From contig NC_053041.3 in assembly GCF_002575655.3 (NCBI RefSeq), positions 369,379,054 through 369,443,053 on the forward strand: a stretch of DNA of 64,000 nt, read 5' to 3'. The translations under genes were made by a program, and so were the position numbers. Shown piece after piece: positions 20,821-31,756 of this stretch. The notes under the pieces were generated by a model. It was not told the DNA's origin, made no database searches, and saw only the letters and a program-made list of their open reading frames with translations. How positions within the stretch are numbered: the first letter of the stretch is position 1; each line of letters begins with the position of its first letter. Source of the stretch: Aegilops tauschii subsp. strangulata. Lineage: Eukaryota; Streptophyta; Magnoliopsida; Poales; Poaceae.

Positions 20821-21843
20821 TTAGACTGCATCAGCGTCAGGCGGTACAAAGATGGAGTCTGATTCTGGAGACGGCTTGACAGACGGCTTGAGGAGGCATT
20901 GGAGAGAGACGCCGGTTGGGATAGCTTGTCGGGTGGAACTGATTCGTGCCAGGGCATCTGCTTGCTCGTTGTCGGCCCGTGGCACGTGGAGGAACTCGCA
21001 TCCTTGAAAGTATCCGCTGATTTGCTGAACGAGGAATCGGTAGCTCGCCATGTTTGCGTCCTTGGCGTCCCAGTCGCCAGATGATTGTTGGACTACCAAA
21101 TCTGAGTCGCCATAGCACAGGATCCGGCGGATGCCGAGCTCTTTGGCTAGCCGGAGCCCATGTATGAGCGCCTCGTACTCGGCCACGTTGTTGGAGGCGG
21201 CAAAATGAATTTGCAATGTGTATCTAAGTTTGTCGCCCTTGGGAGAGGTGAGGACGATGCCGGCTCCCAAGCCGGTGCGCATCTTGGATCCATCGAAGTG
21301 CATCCGCCAATGAGTGGAGTCGAGAGCCGGCGGTAGGTACTGGGTCTCGGCCCAGTCGACAAGGAAGTCAGCCAATGCTTGGGACTTGATGGCGGTAACA
21401 GGCTGGTAGAAGATCGTGTAAGGAGCCAGCGCAATGGCCCACTTGGCCACCCGGCCGGATGCATCCTGGCTGCCTATGATCTCGGCAAGCGGGGCAGTAC
21501 ATACGACCGTGATGGGGTGCTCTTGAAAGTAGGGCTTCAGCTTCTTGGTGACGAAGTACACTCCATAGCACATCTTCTGGTAGTGCGGGTAGTTTTGCTT
21601 CGAGGTGGACAGTACTTCGCTCAAATAATACACCAGCCTCTGGACTAACTGAGCTCGGCCTTCTTCTGGGCGTTGGACCACAATAACTGTGCTGACCACT
21701 CGGCTAGTCGCGGCAATGTAAAGGAGCATGGGCTCTTTCTCAGTCGGCGCCGCCAAGACAGGCGGCATGGTCAGCATCTTCTTCAACTCGTGAAAAGCTT
21801 GGTCTGCTTGGTCGTTCCACTCGATGTGGGTGGACTTTTTCAT
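20821..21843 (-). CDS. GY-B RNase H plus second, archaeal-type RNase H
   Basis: The 340-residue frame starts after RT with the connection/RNase H region (FHELKKMLTMPPVLAAP, QNYPHYQKMCYGVYF, WAIALAPYTIFY, ADFLVDWAE). It then has a second RNase H domain: MHFDGSKMRTGLGAGIVL, NNVAEYEALIHGLRLAKELG, CYGDSDLVVQQ and EQADALARI, with plausible catalytic D, E, D and D. Two consecutive RNase H domains mark the Tat lineage. A frameshift near 21905 separates it from RT, and a TAA at 20821 ends it ahead of integrase. Confidence 0.9.
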   Translation of the reverse strand: MKKSTHIEWNDQADQAFHELKKMLTMPPVLAAPTEKEPMLLYIAATSRVVSTVIVVQRPEEGRAQLVQRLVYYLSEVLSTSKQNYPHYQKMCYGVYFVTKKLKPYFQEHPITVVCTAPLAEIIGSQDASGRVAKWAIALAPYTIFYQPVTAIKSQALADFLVDWAETQYLPPALDSTHWRMHFDGSKMRTGLGAGIVLTSPKGDKLRYTLQIHFAASNNVAEYEALIHGLRLAKELGIRRILCYGDSDLVVQQSSGDWDAKDANMASYRFLVQQISGYFQGCEFLHVPRADNEQADALARISSTRQAIPTGVSLQCLLKPSVKPSPESDSIFVPPDADAV

Positions 21844-21902
21844 GAGTCGGTACAGGGGGAGAGCCTTTTCTCCCAGCCGGCTGATGAAGCGGTTCAGGGA
21901 GG

Positions 21903-22694
21903 CTAGGCACCGGTAAACTTTTGGACGTCTCGCAGCTTGCTAGGAATCTGCATTCTCTCTATGGCCTTGATCTTCACTTGGTTGCACTCGATGCCGCGTT
22001 CGGAGACCAAGAAGCCTAGAAGCTGGCCGGCTGGTACTCCGAACACGCATTTCTCAGGGTTGAGCTTGATCTGAAACCGGCGCAGGTTGTCGAATGTTTC
22101 TCTGAGGTCTTCCAGAAGGGTGCCACGCTTCTCCGTCTTCACCACAATATCATCTACATAGACGTGGGCATTTCTGCCGAGTTGCTTGAGGAGGCATTTC
22201 TGCATGCAACGCTGAAAAGTGGCACCGGCATTTCTCAAGCCGAATGTCATAGTCAGGTAGCAGAAAGCTCCGAATGGTGTGATGAAGGCGGTCTTCAGGC
22301 GGTCGACTGGATCCAACTTGATCTGATGGTAGCCTGAGTAAGCATCCAAAAAACTCAATAGCTCGCATCCGGCTGTGGAGTCTATCACTTGATCCATTCG
22401 AGGTAAGGCAAACGGATCTTTGGGGCAGGCTTTGTTGAGGCTGGTGTAATCTATACACATGCGCCACTTATTGTTTTTCTTCAATACGAGGACTGGGTTG
22501 GCAAGCCATTCTAGAAAAAACACCTCCATAATGAAGCCGGCTGCCAAAAGCCGGGCTATCTTTTCTCCTACAATCCTTCTCTTCTCCTCCGACAGTCGGC
22601 GAAGGGGTTGTTTGACTGGTTTTGCATCTGCTCGGACGTGTACTTGTGCTCGGCGAAATCCTTCGGAACACTCGGCATGTCCTTTGGGGACCAT
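21903..22694 (-). CDS. GY-B reverse transcriptase (gypsy type)
   Basis: The 263-residue frame carries the classic blocks: KPVKQPLRRLSEEKR, VLKKNNKWRMCIDYTSLN, LPRMDQVIDSTAGCELLSF and DAYSGYHQI. Next come TAFITPFGAFCYLTMTFGL, AGATFQRCM, the catalytic HVYVDDIVVKT, and NPEKCVFGV. The frame ends at FTGA by a probable one-base deletion, after which the FISRLGEKALPLY segment is found in another phase. Confidence 0.93.
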   Translation of the reverse strand: MVPKGHAECSEGFRRAQVHVRADAKPVKQPLRRLSEEKRRIVGEKIARLLAAGFIMEVFFLEWLANPVLVLKKNNKWRMCIDYTSLNKACPKDPFALPRMDQVIDSTAGCELLSFLDAYSGYHQIKLDPVDRLKTAFITPFGAFCYLTMTFGLRNAGATFQRCMQKCLLKQLGRNAHVYVDDIVVKTEKRGTLLEDLRETFDNLRRFQIKLNPEKCVFGVPAGQLLGFLVSERGIECNQVKIKAIERMQIPSKLRDVQKFTGA

Positions 22695-22741
22695 GCATTG
22701 ATGTCCCGATTCTCACGGAGGAAATCGACGAGCTCGCCTTC

Positions 22742-23464
22742 CTATTTGCCATCAAGGTTCGCACCTATGACGGCAAACCTCTCCGGGTTCTCTGGGTCCA
22801 GAAGTATCTTCTTTGTTTCCTTGGCCGGCTGGAAGGAGCCTTGAGCATCATACTCCTTGGGGTCAGGGGACAGGGCCGACTGCTTGCTGGCCATGGCCAC
22901 GACTCGGTCCAGCATCTTCTTTTCTTCGGCAATCACGAGGGACTCGGCCAGCCGGCTGCTGGTCGCAGCACACTCGGAGGATTTCTTGTAGTCTCCGGCT
23001 ATGGTGATGATTCCCTTCGAACTAGGCATCTTCATCTTGAGGTAGGCGTAGTGGGGCACAGCCATGAACTTGGCCAAGGCAGGTCGGCCAAGCAACGCAT
23101 GGTAAGGGCTCTCTAGATCCACCACTTCAAACCAGACTACTTCTCGGCGGAAGTGATCCTTGTCTCCGAAGAGAACATCTATCTTGATCTTGCCGATTGG
23201 TGAGCAGGACAGGCCGGGTACGATGCCATGGAACACAGTCTGGCTTGGCATGAGTTGCTTCGTCTTGATGTTCAGCTTCTCCATGGTGTCACGGTACAGT
23301 ATGTTGATGCTGCTCCCTCCGTCAATCAGTACTCGGGAGAAGCGGGCAGCTCGCCTTTCTGTCGCGAGGGTGGCGTCCAATACCAACGCGTAAGAGCCGG
23401 GAGACGGCATCACCTCTGGGTGATCGGCCCGGCTCCAGCTGATAGGCTTCTCAGACCAATGCAT
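22742..23464 (-). CDS. GY-B retropepsin-type protease region
   Basis: The 240-residue frame holds the aspartic protease with RVLIDGGSSINILY as active site (a DGGS variant of DTGA, usual in Tat elements). The expected hydrophobic partner strand ALLGRPALAKFMAV follows about 90 residues later. It is bounded by a TGA upstream (about 23507) and a TAG at 22742, both in the polyprotein frame. Confidence 0.9.
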   Translation of the reverse strand: MHWSEKPISWSRADHPEVMPSPGSYALVLDATLATERRAARFSRVLIDGGSSINILYRDTMEKLNIKTKQLMPSQTVFHGIVPGLSCSPIGKIKIDVLFGDKDHFRREVVWFEVVDLESPYHALLGRPALAKFMAVPHYAYLKMKMPSSKGIITIAGDYKKSSECAATSSRLAESLVIAEEKKMLDRVVAMASKQSALSPDPKEYDAQGSFQPAKETKKILLDPENPERFAVIGANLDGK

Positions 23465-23509
23465 AAACTCTAGGTTGTTGGAGGCGACCGCATTGACTTC
23501 TTGCTGCTG

Positions 23510-25664
23510 TCAGTGCCGACTGCGTCTGCCTTCAGCTTGGCTTGTGAAGACGGCGTAGGCGGCATGCTCGTTCGGGAACTCGTCTTGAATAGCTCCGACT
23601 GCTGGTCGAGCAGCCGGCTGCTGAGAGGCTGGAGGCGGCTGGCCAGCAGGTGGAGGCGGCACCAGTCCCTCGCCTTTGGAGATTCGCGTGAGCCAATGAA
23701 ACTTCCGAGTCGTATGGTTGGACGGCTTTGCGCCACTGTCGAACATGCAGGGGGCATCAAGGGTTTGCTCGTAGGAGAAATCCGGCTGCCAAGTCGGCCT
23801 GCCGCCCTTCTGCTTCTTGGGCATGGGCCGCTCTTCAGGTTGTTCGTCTTCGACTATGGCTACTTGCCGACTGCTGGAAGGCGGCATAGGGGCCTTGCGC
23901 TTGTGGTCGTTCGGGTGCGGGCGTCGATTGGAATCATCGGCCGACGTCTTGGGAGCCGGAACGAGCACCTTTCCAGAGGCATCCACTCGAAGCTCAGTCT
24001 TCATTGAAGAGTCGGCTGTGGCGTACTTGTCTGCTATGATCAGCAGCTCGTCGAGGGTAGTCGGCTCGTCGTAGAGGAGTCGGTGCTTGAGGAGGGTGCC
24101 CTCTCGGCACCCGCCGATGAAGTACTCTATGGCCTGAACCTCGTGCACCCCTTCGCAGGAGTTGCGGAGCTCGGCCCAACGCGTGAGGTAGTCGCGAGTT
24201 GATTCGCTGGGCCCTTGGACGCACAAGGAAAGCTGGCGGGGCTTGGGAGGCCGCTTGTATGTGCTGGTGAAGTTGCGGATGAAGACTTCCGTGAAGTGTA
24301 GCCAGCTGTTGACGTTCTAGGGCTTGAGGCTGTTCAACCAGGTGCGTGTCGTGCCTTGAAGCATGAGCGGGACGTACTTCACGGCAACGCGCCTGTTGCC
24401 ATTTGCTATGCTGACTGTGGTGGAGTAGTCAATCAACCAGTCTTCCGGCTTCACGGAGCCGTTGTATTTTGGCGTGTCTCTTGGGAGTGAGAACCCTTTG
24501 GGGAAGGGCTCGTCGCGGATGCGGGGGCCAAAGCAAGGCGGGCCGACATCATCTTCTTCTTCTAGCGCCAGGGATCGCGGTAGGCGGTCGATCCGATGGC
24601 GGGCGTCATTCTCGCCGACTCCTTCGTGGTGGCCTAGTCGGTCGCCGAGAGTCGGATGCGTGATAGGCGGCAGGGTGTGATATCTCTCCCCACGAGGTGG
24701 GGGAGGAGGCAGATTGCCTTGTCGTTCCACAGCTCGGGGGCGGCCTTCTGCGTCGCGCTCAATGGTGAGCCGAGTCCGACTGCGGCTAGCAGCCGGCTCC
24801 TTGTCTTTTCTTGCGCGGGCGCCGCTTGCAGTCGGCGTCCGGGATGTCACGCCATGCTCTCGGCGTGGGGGAGGACTTTCAGCGCGGGCGCTGGCTTCAT
24901 GCCGCTCTGCGGCCGCGTCGATCAGCTGCTGGATGCGTCCAGTCATGTAGGGGAGCTCGTCGGCCCCTAGCCCGTTCAGCTCGTCTACGGCCGCCTGAGT
25001 GGTACGCAGGTTCTCGAGTGGCATGGCGTAGACTGGGCAGTCTGCTCCCAGCATGCTGGCGATGGCCGCGCCGCGCTTCTTGACGATGCCGGCTCGGCTC
25101 GGCCGGCCAGGAGGCGGCGTACCAAAGGCGGCGCGGTCGACTTCGCGCAGGTGAGCCTCAGTGAGGCGTCTCATGGATGCTATCTTCTGGCCCTCCGCGA
25201 TGAGGGCGAGGCGGCATGCCTCCAGTGTCTTGGCGTCGGCGTCGGCCGGGATGCGGGCGGACAGGTCGTGTAGCGCTGCTTGTAGGGCGTCGTGGGCATT
25301 CTCGCCTGAGGCGGTGCCATGGCAGGTGGCCAGCACTTTCAGTGACAGTGCTGCCGCCACTGTCGGCTCGAGGAAGAGAGTCGTCAATGATCACCACGTT
25401 GGTGGGGAAGGCGTCAAGCGATGCCGTGTCGGAGTCGACATGCATCGGGTCGTTGGAGCCGACCGACTCCAAATCCACAGCAGGCTCACTGGAGACGTGA
25501 AGTTGGTCGAGGAGGCTGACGAGGCGGCTCTCGGGGCAGTCTGTGCCCGCATCGGACGCAGGCTCGTCGGAGATGCGAGCCTCGCCAAGAAGATTGGCGA
25601 GGCAGCTCGCCGCGCAGGCGTCGTCGGCGCCTTGCAGCGCGTCGGGGCAAGCGCCATCGGGCAT
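23510..25664 (-). CDS. GY-B gag (degraded)
   Basis: Gag probably starts at the ATG at 25664 (MPDGACPD...). It crosses a frameshift near 25385 and continues in the 356-residue frame 25387-24317. The Retrotrans_gag region includes FPKGFSLPRDTPKYNGSVK, PEDWLIDYSTTV, VKYVPLMLQGTTRTWLNSL and, past a TAG at 24317, FTEVFIRNFTSTYKRPP. The frame 24226-23510 adds STRDYLTRWAELRNSC, YFIGGCREGTLLKHRL and a Lys-rich tail. The middle is rich in Arg/Pro/Ala and probably disordered. A clear CCHC knuckle was not seen. Confidence 0.85.
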
Positions 25665-25739
25665 GCCGGGCTTGCTACGCTCGCTGGGAAGGAAATGGGT
25701 TCCCGTCCAGAACAGGTCTCCGGACGACGGTGCACCTGG

Positions 25740-25758
25740 CCCCACGGTGGGCGCCGAA
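25740..25758 (-). other. GY-B primer binding site
   Basis: Next to the 5' LTR end the minus strand reads TTCGGCGCCCACCGTGGGG, the usual primer-binding region of many grass gypsy elements. It supports minus orientation of gag-pol. Confidence 0.75.
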
Positions 25759-26904
25759 TGTCGGGTGGTAGGTGCAACATATGCCAACGGGTGGCTTATC
25801 ATTGTGGGAGCCAGTAAGACATCGCCGGTGCCTGGAAACGGGATAAGGCGAAGACATGCATGCCGGCAAATCTTACCCAGGTTCGGGGCTCTCCGTGGAG
25901 ATAACACCCATAGTCCTCGTCTACGGGGTCTCCGCATGATCACTAGATCAACACAAGTGGCTACAAGTGGCTCCTTGAGCTGTTTTGCAAGAGGAGGAAG
26001 AAGGGCAAGGCTAGCTCTCCTCTTCTCTCTACGTGGTGTCTCAAACTCTAAGAGATCAACCCTTTGCATGGGTGCCCTGGGGGTTTATATAGGCCTACCC
26101 CCTAGGGGTACAATGGTAATCCGGCTGGATGCGGGTCCAGGCCGTCAGTGGCTGTATCCGCCGGCTTCTCCGCCGGCCGTTGTGGCCCGCCGACTGATGG
26201 GTCCTGCCGGCTGCTGGTTACTGTAGCCTCGCCCCTGATGACGAGGGCTTCGCTGAGGTAAGCATGGCTACAGTGCCGCCGTCCGGCGGACTCTCACTAT
26301 AGCCTTACCTCGTCTTGTCTTCTTAATGATGCACATACTTCGAGGGAGTGAGGTAGCCGGCTATTGGGAGCTGGCTACACCCCAGGCCGACTAAAAGGGG
26401 GCTTGACCGCCTTCGAGCGTCTCTCTGGCTGTAGGGGCCCGCAGCCCGCGGGCCGTACTGACAACCCGTAGTGGGTGGCGTCATGGTCAACATGGCTATA
26501 GTGCCGCGCCGGACGAGGGATGGCTGACCCGTACGGCGCACTGTGGCCATGCGTGCTCCGGGATTCGGGGGTGGCAGACTTTACTGTAGCCACGCCCGGT
26601 CTTGTCACCGTTATGTGGGTGCTGTCCTAGAGGGTGCAATCTTGACCGCTTGCCGGGAGTCGGTCTTCTTGTGGCCGGCTCCTTGGAGTCGGCCTTCGTG
26701 TGGCCGGCTTCTTGGAGTCGGCCTTCTTTTGACTCTCTTCAGGAGGGTTTCAGGGTCGGGCCGCCTTCCAGTAGTCGGCCTGTGAGATGGCCGGCCAGGG
26801 GAAGGCGGCCCCGTGCTTTGGGTGCTTGAAGGTTCGATCGGCCTGATAATTTTTCAAGAGCCAGGGGGAGTCGGTTAGGCTACCCATGGTCATTTACTCC
26901 GACA
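25759..26904 (-). repeat. GY-B 5' LTR (1146 bp)
   Basis: It aligns end to end with 13061-14206, with about 50 by-eye differences. TATATAAA on the minus strand at 26084-26091 is the promoter TATA box for gag-pol. Confidence 0.95.
26084..26091 (-). promoter_or_regulatory. TATA box of the GY-B 5' LTR
   Basis: TATATAAA on the minus strand inside the 5' LTR is conserved in the other LTR at 13387-13394. Confidence 0.7.
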
Positions 26905-26909
26905 CCCAT
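26905..26909 (+). repeat. Target-site duplication of GY-B, right copy
   Basis: CCCAT is identical to 13056-13060. Confidence 0.95.
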
Positions 26910-28807
26910 ACCGAGCTCTCGATAATCGAGGTTATGGCCATTGCAATAAAAATATGCGTCTAGCCTCTCCAGTCCAGAGTAGCTCCCTTATGGTGCTACA
27001 ACGGAGAAGACGACGCGTCTCGTTACAAATGCAAGGGTCCGGATACCCCGACCGAACTAGCCACGATCTTGGCCGATCTGTACAAGGGCGAAAAGGAAGA
27101 CTTCCTCCGTTTAAACTCCCAGGAAGGTTACTCCATGTACAACCCCATTGAATGGGTAATATTTTGATTACCTGTGTTACCTTATTGTTGTCACAACATG
27201 CTAATCCAGTTGTTCTTTGTTGTTACAAAATAGTCATGGAGGAAGATGATCGAGGATGTTCACTGTCCTGCCCCACAGCTAGAGGATCACAATCGCGACG
27301 AAGACCCTGGCTTCCGCGAGGATCCGGATATATACATAGAGTTCGATGATGCGGTATTTTATCAAGCGAGCCTTGACGGCTCGGAAGTGGCTATTATAGC
27401 CGATTACCCCGACCCTATTCCTCCTATGTCGTAAGTATTCGAAGAGCTTTCTCAATAAGAAGTCCCTACTTGCACCTTTGTCAATTATAGTAATCCATAC
27501 TTTATAGGATCGGCGCTCGGCAGACCGCACCCCCTCAAGGGCGGCCCCTACGCAGGGTAATCGTTCAAAATGAAAGGAGACTGGGAGCGCCGTAGAACCC
27601 TCACCGTCTTCAAAAAGGTATGTTCATTTAATATGTGCCTAGGCATGAGTTCGGATTGTTAAAGTTCCCTTCTGTCTTTGATTCAGGAGGAGCATGCGAC
27701 AGACAGTGGGAAAACGCCCTGCTAGCCGAATGTCAGCCAATCCGGCGTCGGACTAATCAGCTTGGACGAGGGCTGATGCAATGCCAATTCCACCGCCTCA
27801 TGAGGATTTAGATGACGTATCTGTCATGAATTCCGAGGTGGAGAGCGTAATGAATCATCGTCGACTGAAAGAGGCCATGCGCGCTCCAACTTTTTCTGAG
27901 TAGGAATTTACCGCACTCAGCTCGGTGGATGCATATATCCGGGCCGCTCGAGACGGACTTGCCGGAGTTACTCAGCTGTTCTCAAAGGATATATAGGTAA
28001 GAATTTGTGCAATTTTGATAGACATATGCCGGTAGCCCCCGAGACTTGAAGCGGTGAAGCCAACCGATTTGAGGATCGATATGACCTGCAGGTTCCCAAA
28101 GAGAAGAATACTGTGTTATCCTAGGAGCTGAAAACAAACCAAATGCAGCTGAATGCCGTCACCGCCGAACTGGCGGAAATGAAAAAGGCCGCAATGAGCA
28201 CGTCCAACAAGAAAAAACACGAGGAGGAAAAAGACAAACAATCCGAAGAGATAGAGAGCTTAAAGGCTTAGTTATCGGCCGCTCAAAAAGAAAATGAGAA
28301 GTTGAAGGGCGGCATGTTCTGTATGACTTTTAAAACCACCATACAGACTCATGTTTAGTCCACAATTCAGAATGTCATGACTCTGTTGCTGTAGGTCTAT
28401 TAACTGGTCGGCCGGAAGAAGAAGTATCCGGATTTCAAGGCGACGTGCTGAAGGAGCTGTCCGTGGTACATGCGCGGGCTCGGAAAGCGATGAAGAGTAT
28501 GGTCAAGGCTTTATGGCCATCCGATAGCCCTCCAAAAAGTATGGAGGGTTTAGCAAGCCTATTCAAAGGTGCCCGGCGCCGCTTGGAGCTATGGAAGACA
28601 TCCGCCTGCCATGAAGGCGCACAAGAAGCCTGGGTGATGGTAAAAACACGCTTCACCAAGCTAGATCCGAATCATATGGCCCGGGTTGGACCAGACGGGA
28701 AAGAAATTCCGTCGAACTTGGTGTATGACCAAGTAATGATATATGCAAAATATTCGCAGGAAGACTGTAGGTTAGACAGTCTAATAGATGGAATAGATAA
28801 GGAATAG
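26905..28807 (+). pseudogene. GY-A antisense gene, 3' part
   Basis: The reading frame broken at 13060 resumes at 26910 in phase: ELSIIEVMAIAI, one TAG, then LWCYNGEDDASRYKC, LATILADLYKGEKEDFL and YSMYNPIEW before a GT at 27155. The next exon (27234-27431) reads SWRKMIEDVHCPAPQ and IYIEFDDAVFYQASLDG. Short decayed exons follow to 28300. The last (about 28396-28807) reads LKELSVVHARARKAMKSM, ALWPSDSPPKSMEGL and LVYDQVMIYAKYSQEDC. Several TAG/TAA codons show decay. GT-AG borders are recognisable throughout. Confidence 0.75.
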
Positions 28808-29624
28808 GCATTTGATTCAATGTATTAATGAACTTTATGATCAACCTGCATCTTCAACCGAACATGTGGAAAATTTGTCATCGCAGGCTTTCGGCTTTAA
28901 CCTCCAAACCAAAAACGTGGAGTGTTTCCGGATACTATAATGAAAGAAACATTCATTATGTTCAGAAACAAGGCAACCCAGTCATTGTGCTCGAACAGAC
29001 AAAAAATTTAGTTTGGGAGGTATGTTATATTACGCATGTAAGAAACATCTTCCAAGGAGAATAGTTCCGTTAAGGGTTCGTTTCCTTGGGTTGGCATGCT
29101 TTAATTGTGCATGCCTGGGCTTTGGTCCATATTACTAAAAAACTATCCCGCATTTTTTTTGAAGAGTTACAAGAATGTAACAATCTGTCGTTTGCTTGTC
29201 GACCAATTATTCTCTTAAGAACACTAGCTTTCGGCATCACCCATGTGAGGTACAGGTCCGGATTACCCTGTTGTAACAATCGGAGAGGTGCTCCCTTTAC
29301 GCCCTAGCCGAACAATCCAGAACGTAGGGCATAAAGATAGGAGCGAGGCAACCCAGCTTGGTCAAAACTTAAGTCATAGAGGTGCATATATTGGCAAAAT
29401 AGTGTATATAAACAAAGGACATATAAATTGTGAGCTCCAGGCTCTGAGTAATAATGAGCTTCGGTTAAAGAAGCCCCCAGTCATGATGGGGTGTATACAT
29501 TTTAATATGTGTACTCCTTAAGAGTTTGGCCTATCGGAACATATCCTGGGAAACGTATTAAAATGAGAAAACAAAAACAAGTGAAGAGGGCAAAAAAAGG
29601 GGACGAAAAAGAAACAGGTCGAAC
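28808..29624. other. Spacer between GY-A antisense gene and integrase end
   Basis: These 817 bases between convergent stops have no supported ORF, equivalent to 18633-19351 in GY-B. Confidence 0.5.
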
Positions 29625-30899
29625 TTATGCGTAGAATCTTCGGAGCCGAGCAGCGTTCCATGGATTCGGCTCTAGGTGATTATCCGATGCATTACAAAGG
29701 CGATAGGCTCCTCCTGTGAGAACTTCATCTATAATGAAGGGCCCCTCCCATTTTTGTTTGAGCTTGTCCTTCTTCTTCTCTGGGAGGCGTAAAACTAGTT
29801 CGCCGACATTATAAGTCTTGGCCCGCAATTCTCTGCTTTGGTATCTCCGATCCTATTGTTGATAAAATGCGGAATGGGCTCTTGCAATATCGCGCTCCTC
29901 CTCCAGGCCGTCTAGGTCATCCTACCGATCGAGCTCGGCTTCTCTCTCTTCATACATGCGCACTCGAGGTGAGTCATAAATAATGTCGCATGGCAAGACA
30001 ACCTCTGCGCCGTACACCATGAAAAAGGGTGTGTATCTGGTCGTGCGATTGGGCGTAGTCCGCAATCCCTAGAATACGGATTCGAGTTCCTCGACCCAGT
30101 GTTTATTTGACTCCCGTAGGGATCGCACTAGTCTGGGTTTGATGCCGCTCATTATCAGTCGATTAGCCCGTTCGACCTGGCTGTTTGTTTGAGGGTGGTA
30201 TATGGAGGCGTAATCGAGCTTAATGCCCAAGTTAGCACACCAATTTTTCACCTCATCGGCTGTGAAATTGGAGCCATTATCAGTGATGATGCTGTGCGGG
30301 ACACGATAATGGTGTACCACACTGGATATAAAGTCGATCACTGGCCCGGCTTCAACCGTTTTTACTGGTTTGGCCTCTATCCAATTAGTGAATTTATCCA
30401 CCATAACCAGCAAATATTTCTTCTTGTGGCTTCCCCCTTTAAGGGGTACGACCATATCTAGGCCCTAGACCGCAAAGGGCCATGTGATGGGGATTGTTCT
30501 TAAGGCAGTGGGCGGCATATGACTTTGATTGGCGAAAAGCTAACATCCCACACAACACTGTACAAGGGCCTGTGAGTTTGCTCAGGCCATTGGCCAAAAG
30601 AAGCCTGTACGGAAGGCCTTGCTTACGAGGGCCCGAGCTTTGGCGTGATGGCCACCAAGACGTGCATGTATTTCAGCCAAGAGCTGCCGTCCCTCCTCTT
30701 CGAAGATGCATCTTTGAAGAACTCCAGTAGTAATTTTCTTATAGAGTTCACCTTCGTGAACTTTGTAGGCTTTAGAGCGTCGAACTATGCGACGGGCCTC
30801 ATCCTGGTCATCAGGGAGCTCCTGCCTATTAAGGTAGGTCAGGAAGGGTTTGGTCCATGGAGCAATGACGGCCATGATTACATGGGCGGAAGGTATCAT
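29625..30899 (-). CDS. GY-A integrase (degraded)
   Basis: The frame 30899-30582 gives the N-terminal part (APWTKPFLTYLNRQELP, CIFEEEGRQLLAEIH, FRTGFFWPMA). The frame 30455-30069 gives the catalytic core (MVDKFTNWIEAKPVK, SIITDNGSNF, YHPQTNSQVERAN). The frame 29828-29625 gives the C-terminal part (NVGELVLRLPEKKK, KWEGPFIIDEVL, WNAARLRRFY). Stops between them, such as the TAG before GLDMV, break the gene. Confidence 0.9.
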
Positions 30900-30986
30900 T
30901 TCGGTGCCCGAGCCCCCGATGATATCAGAATTGTGTTCGGTTGCTGGGGGTATGATCGACTCCGGACTAGTATTTCCGCTCTCATC

Positions 30987-31750
30987 CTACCATACCACAG
31001 ATGGCTTGAAGAGCCTTTCCACAAAGGTGTTAGGCGGGACGGGATCGCGCTTAGTGCCCATTCGAGCAAGGATGTCCGCTGCCTGATTACTGTCTCGAGC
31101 AACGTGATGGAACTCGAGCCCCTCAAACCGAGCTGATATTTTGAGTACGGTGTTTCGGTATGCCACCATTTTTGGGTCTTTTGCATCGAACTCTCCATTT
31201 ATTTGGGATATTGCGAGGTTCGAATCCCCACTCACCTCTAGGCGTTGTATGCCCATAGAGACCGCCATTCGGAGACCATGTAGTAATGCCTCGTATTCGG
31301 CTGCATTGTTGGAATCCGTGTACATGATTTGTAACACGTAGCGGACTATGTCCCCCGTAGGGATGTCAAGATGACACCAGCCCCCAGTCCGGCTAACATT
31401 TTAGAGCCCTCAAAGTACATGATCCTGTTGGAGTATGTGATGTACTCTTTAGGGAGCTCGGCTTCCGTCCACTCGACGACAAAGTGGGCTAGCACCTGAG
31501 ATTTAATAGCTCGGCATGGCTTGTATGTTATTTCAAATGGTAAGAGATCGATGGCCCATTTGGCTATGCGGCCGGTGGCATCCTGGTTATTTATGATGTC
31601 GTTGAGTGGTACTTTGGATACCACCATGATTGAACACTCTTGAAAGTAGTGACGTAGCTTCCGGGATGCCATAAAGACCGCATAGGCTATCTTCTGATAG
31701 TGAACGTATCGAGATTTGCATGGTGTAAGTACCGTCGATACATAGTACAC
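30987..31750 (-). CDS. GY-A RNase H and second RNase H (degraded)
   Basis: The frame 31750-31346 holds the first RNase H region (RYVHYQKIAYAVFMASRK, WAIDLLPFEITYKP) and the start of the second (MYFEGSKMLAGLGAG). A frameshift leads to 31337-30987 with NNAAEYEALLHGLRMAVSMG, SGDSNLAISQ and NQAADILARM. The second domain's first catalytic aspartate, FDGS in GY-B, is FEGS here. Confidence 0.88.
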
Positions 31751-31756
31751 CGGTTT

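Larger units (their letters stand above)
13061..26904 (-). mobile_element. GY-B: complete-ended Ty3/gypsy Tat-like retrotransposon (13.8 kb)
   Basis: Both 1146-bp LTRs are present with TGTCGG...CCGACA ends and a perfect CCCAT duplication. On the minus strand come 5' LTR (26904-25759), primer binding site, gag, protease, RT, RNase H, a second RNase H and integrase (to 19352). A convergent plus-strand gene (14846-18632), the polypurine tract (14207) and the 3' LTR follow. By eye the LTRs differ at about 50 sites (near 4 percent). Gag-pol carries at least six nonsense codons and two to three frameshifts, so the copy is dead but its structure is whole. Confidence 0.95.

Noticed and set aside
25158..26069. 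303-codon minus-strand frame spanning the LTR and gag start
   Set aside because: The first third is LTR and leader sequence with chance openness. Only the part after the ATG at 25664 was used, as the start of gag.
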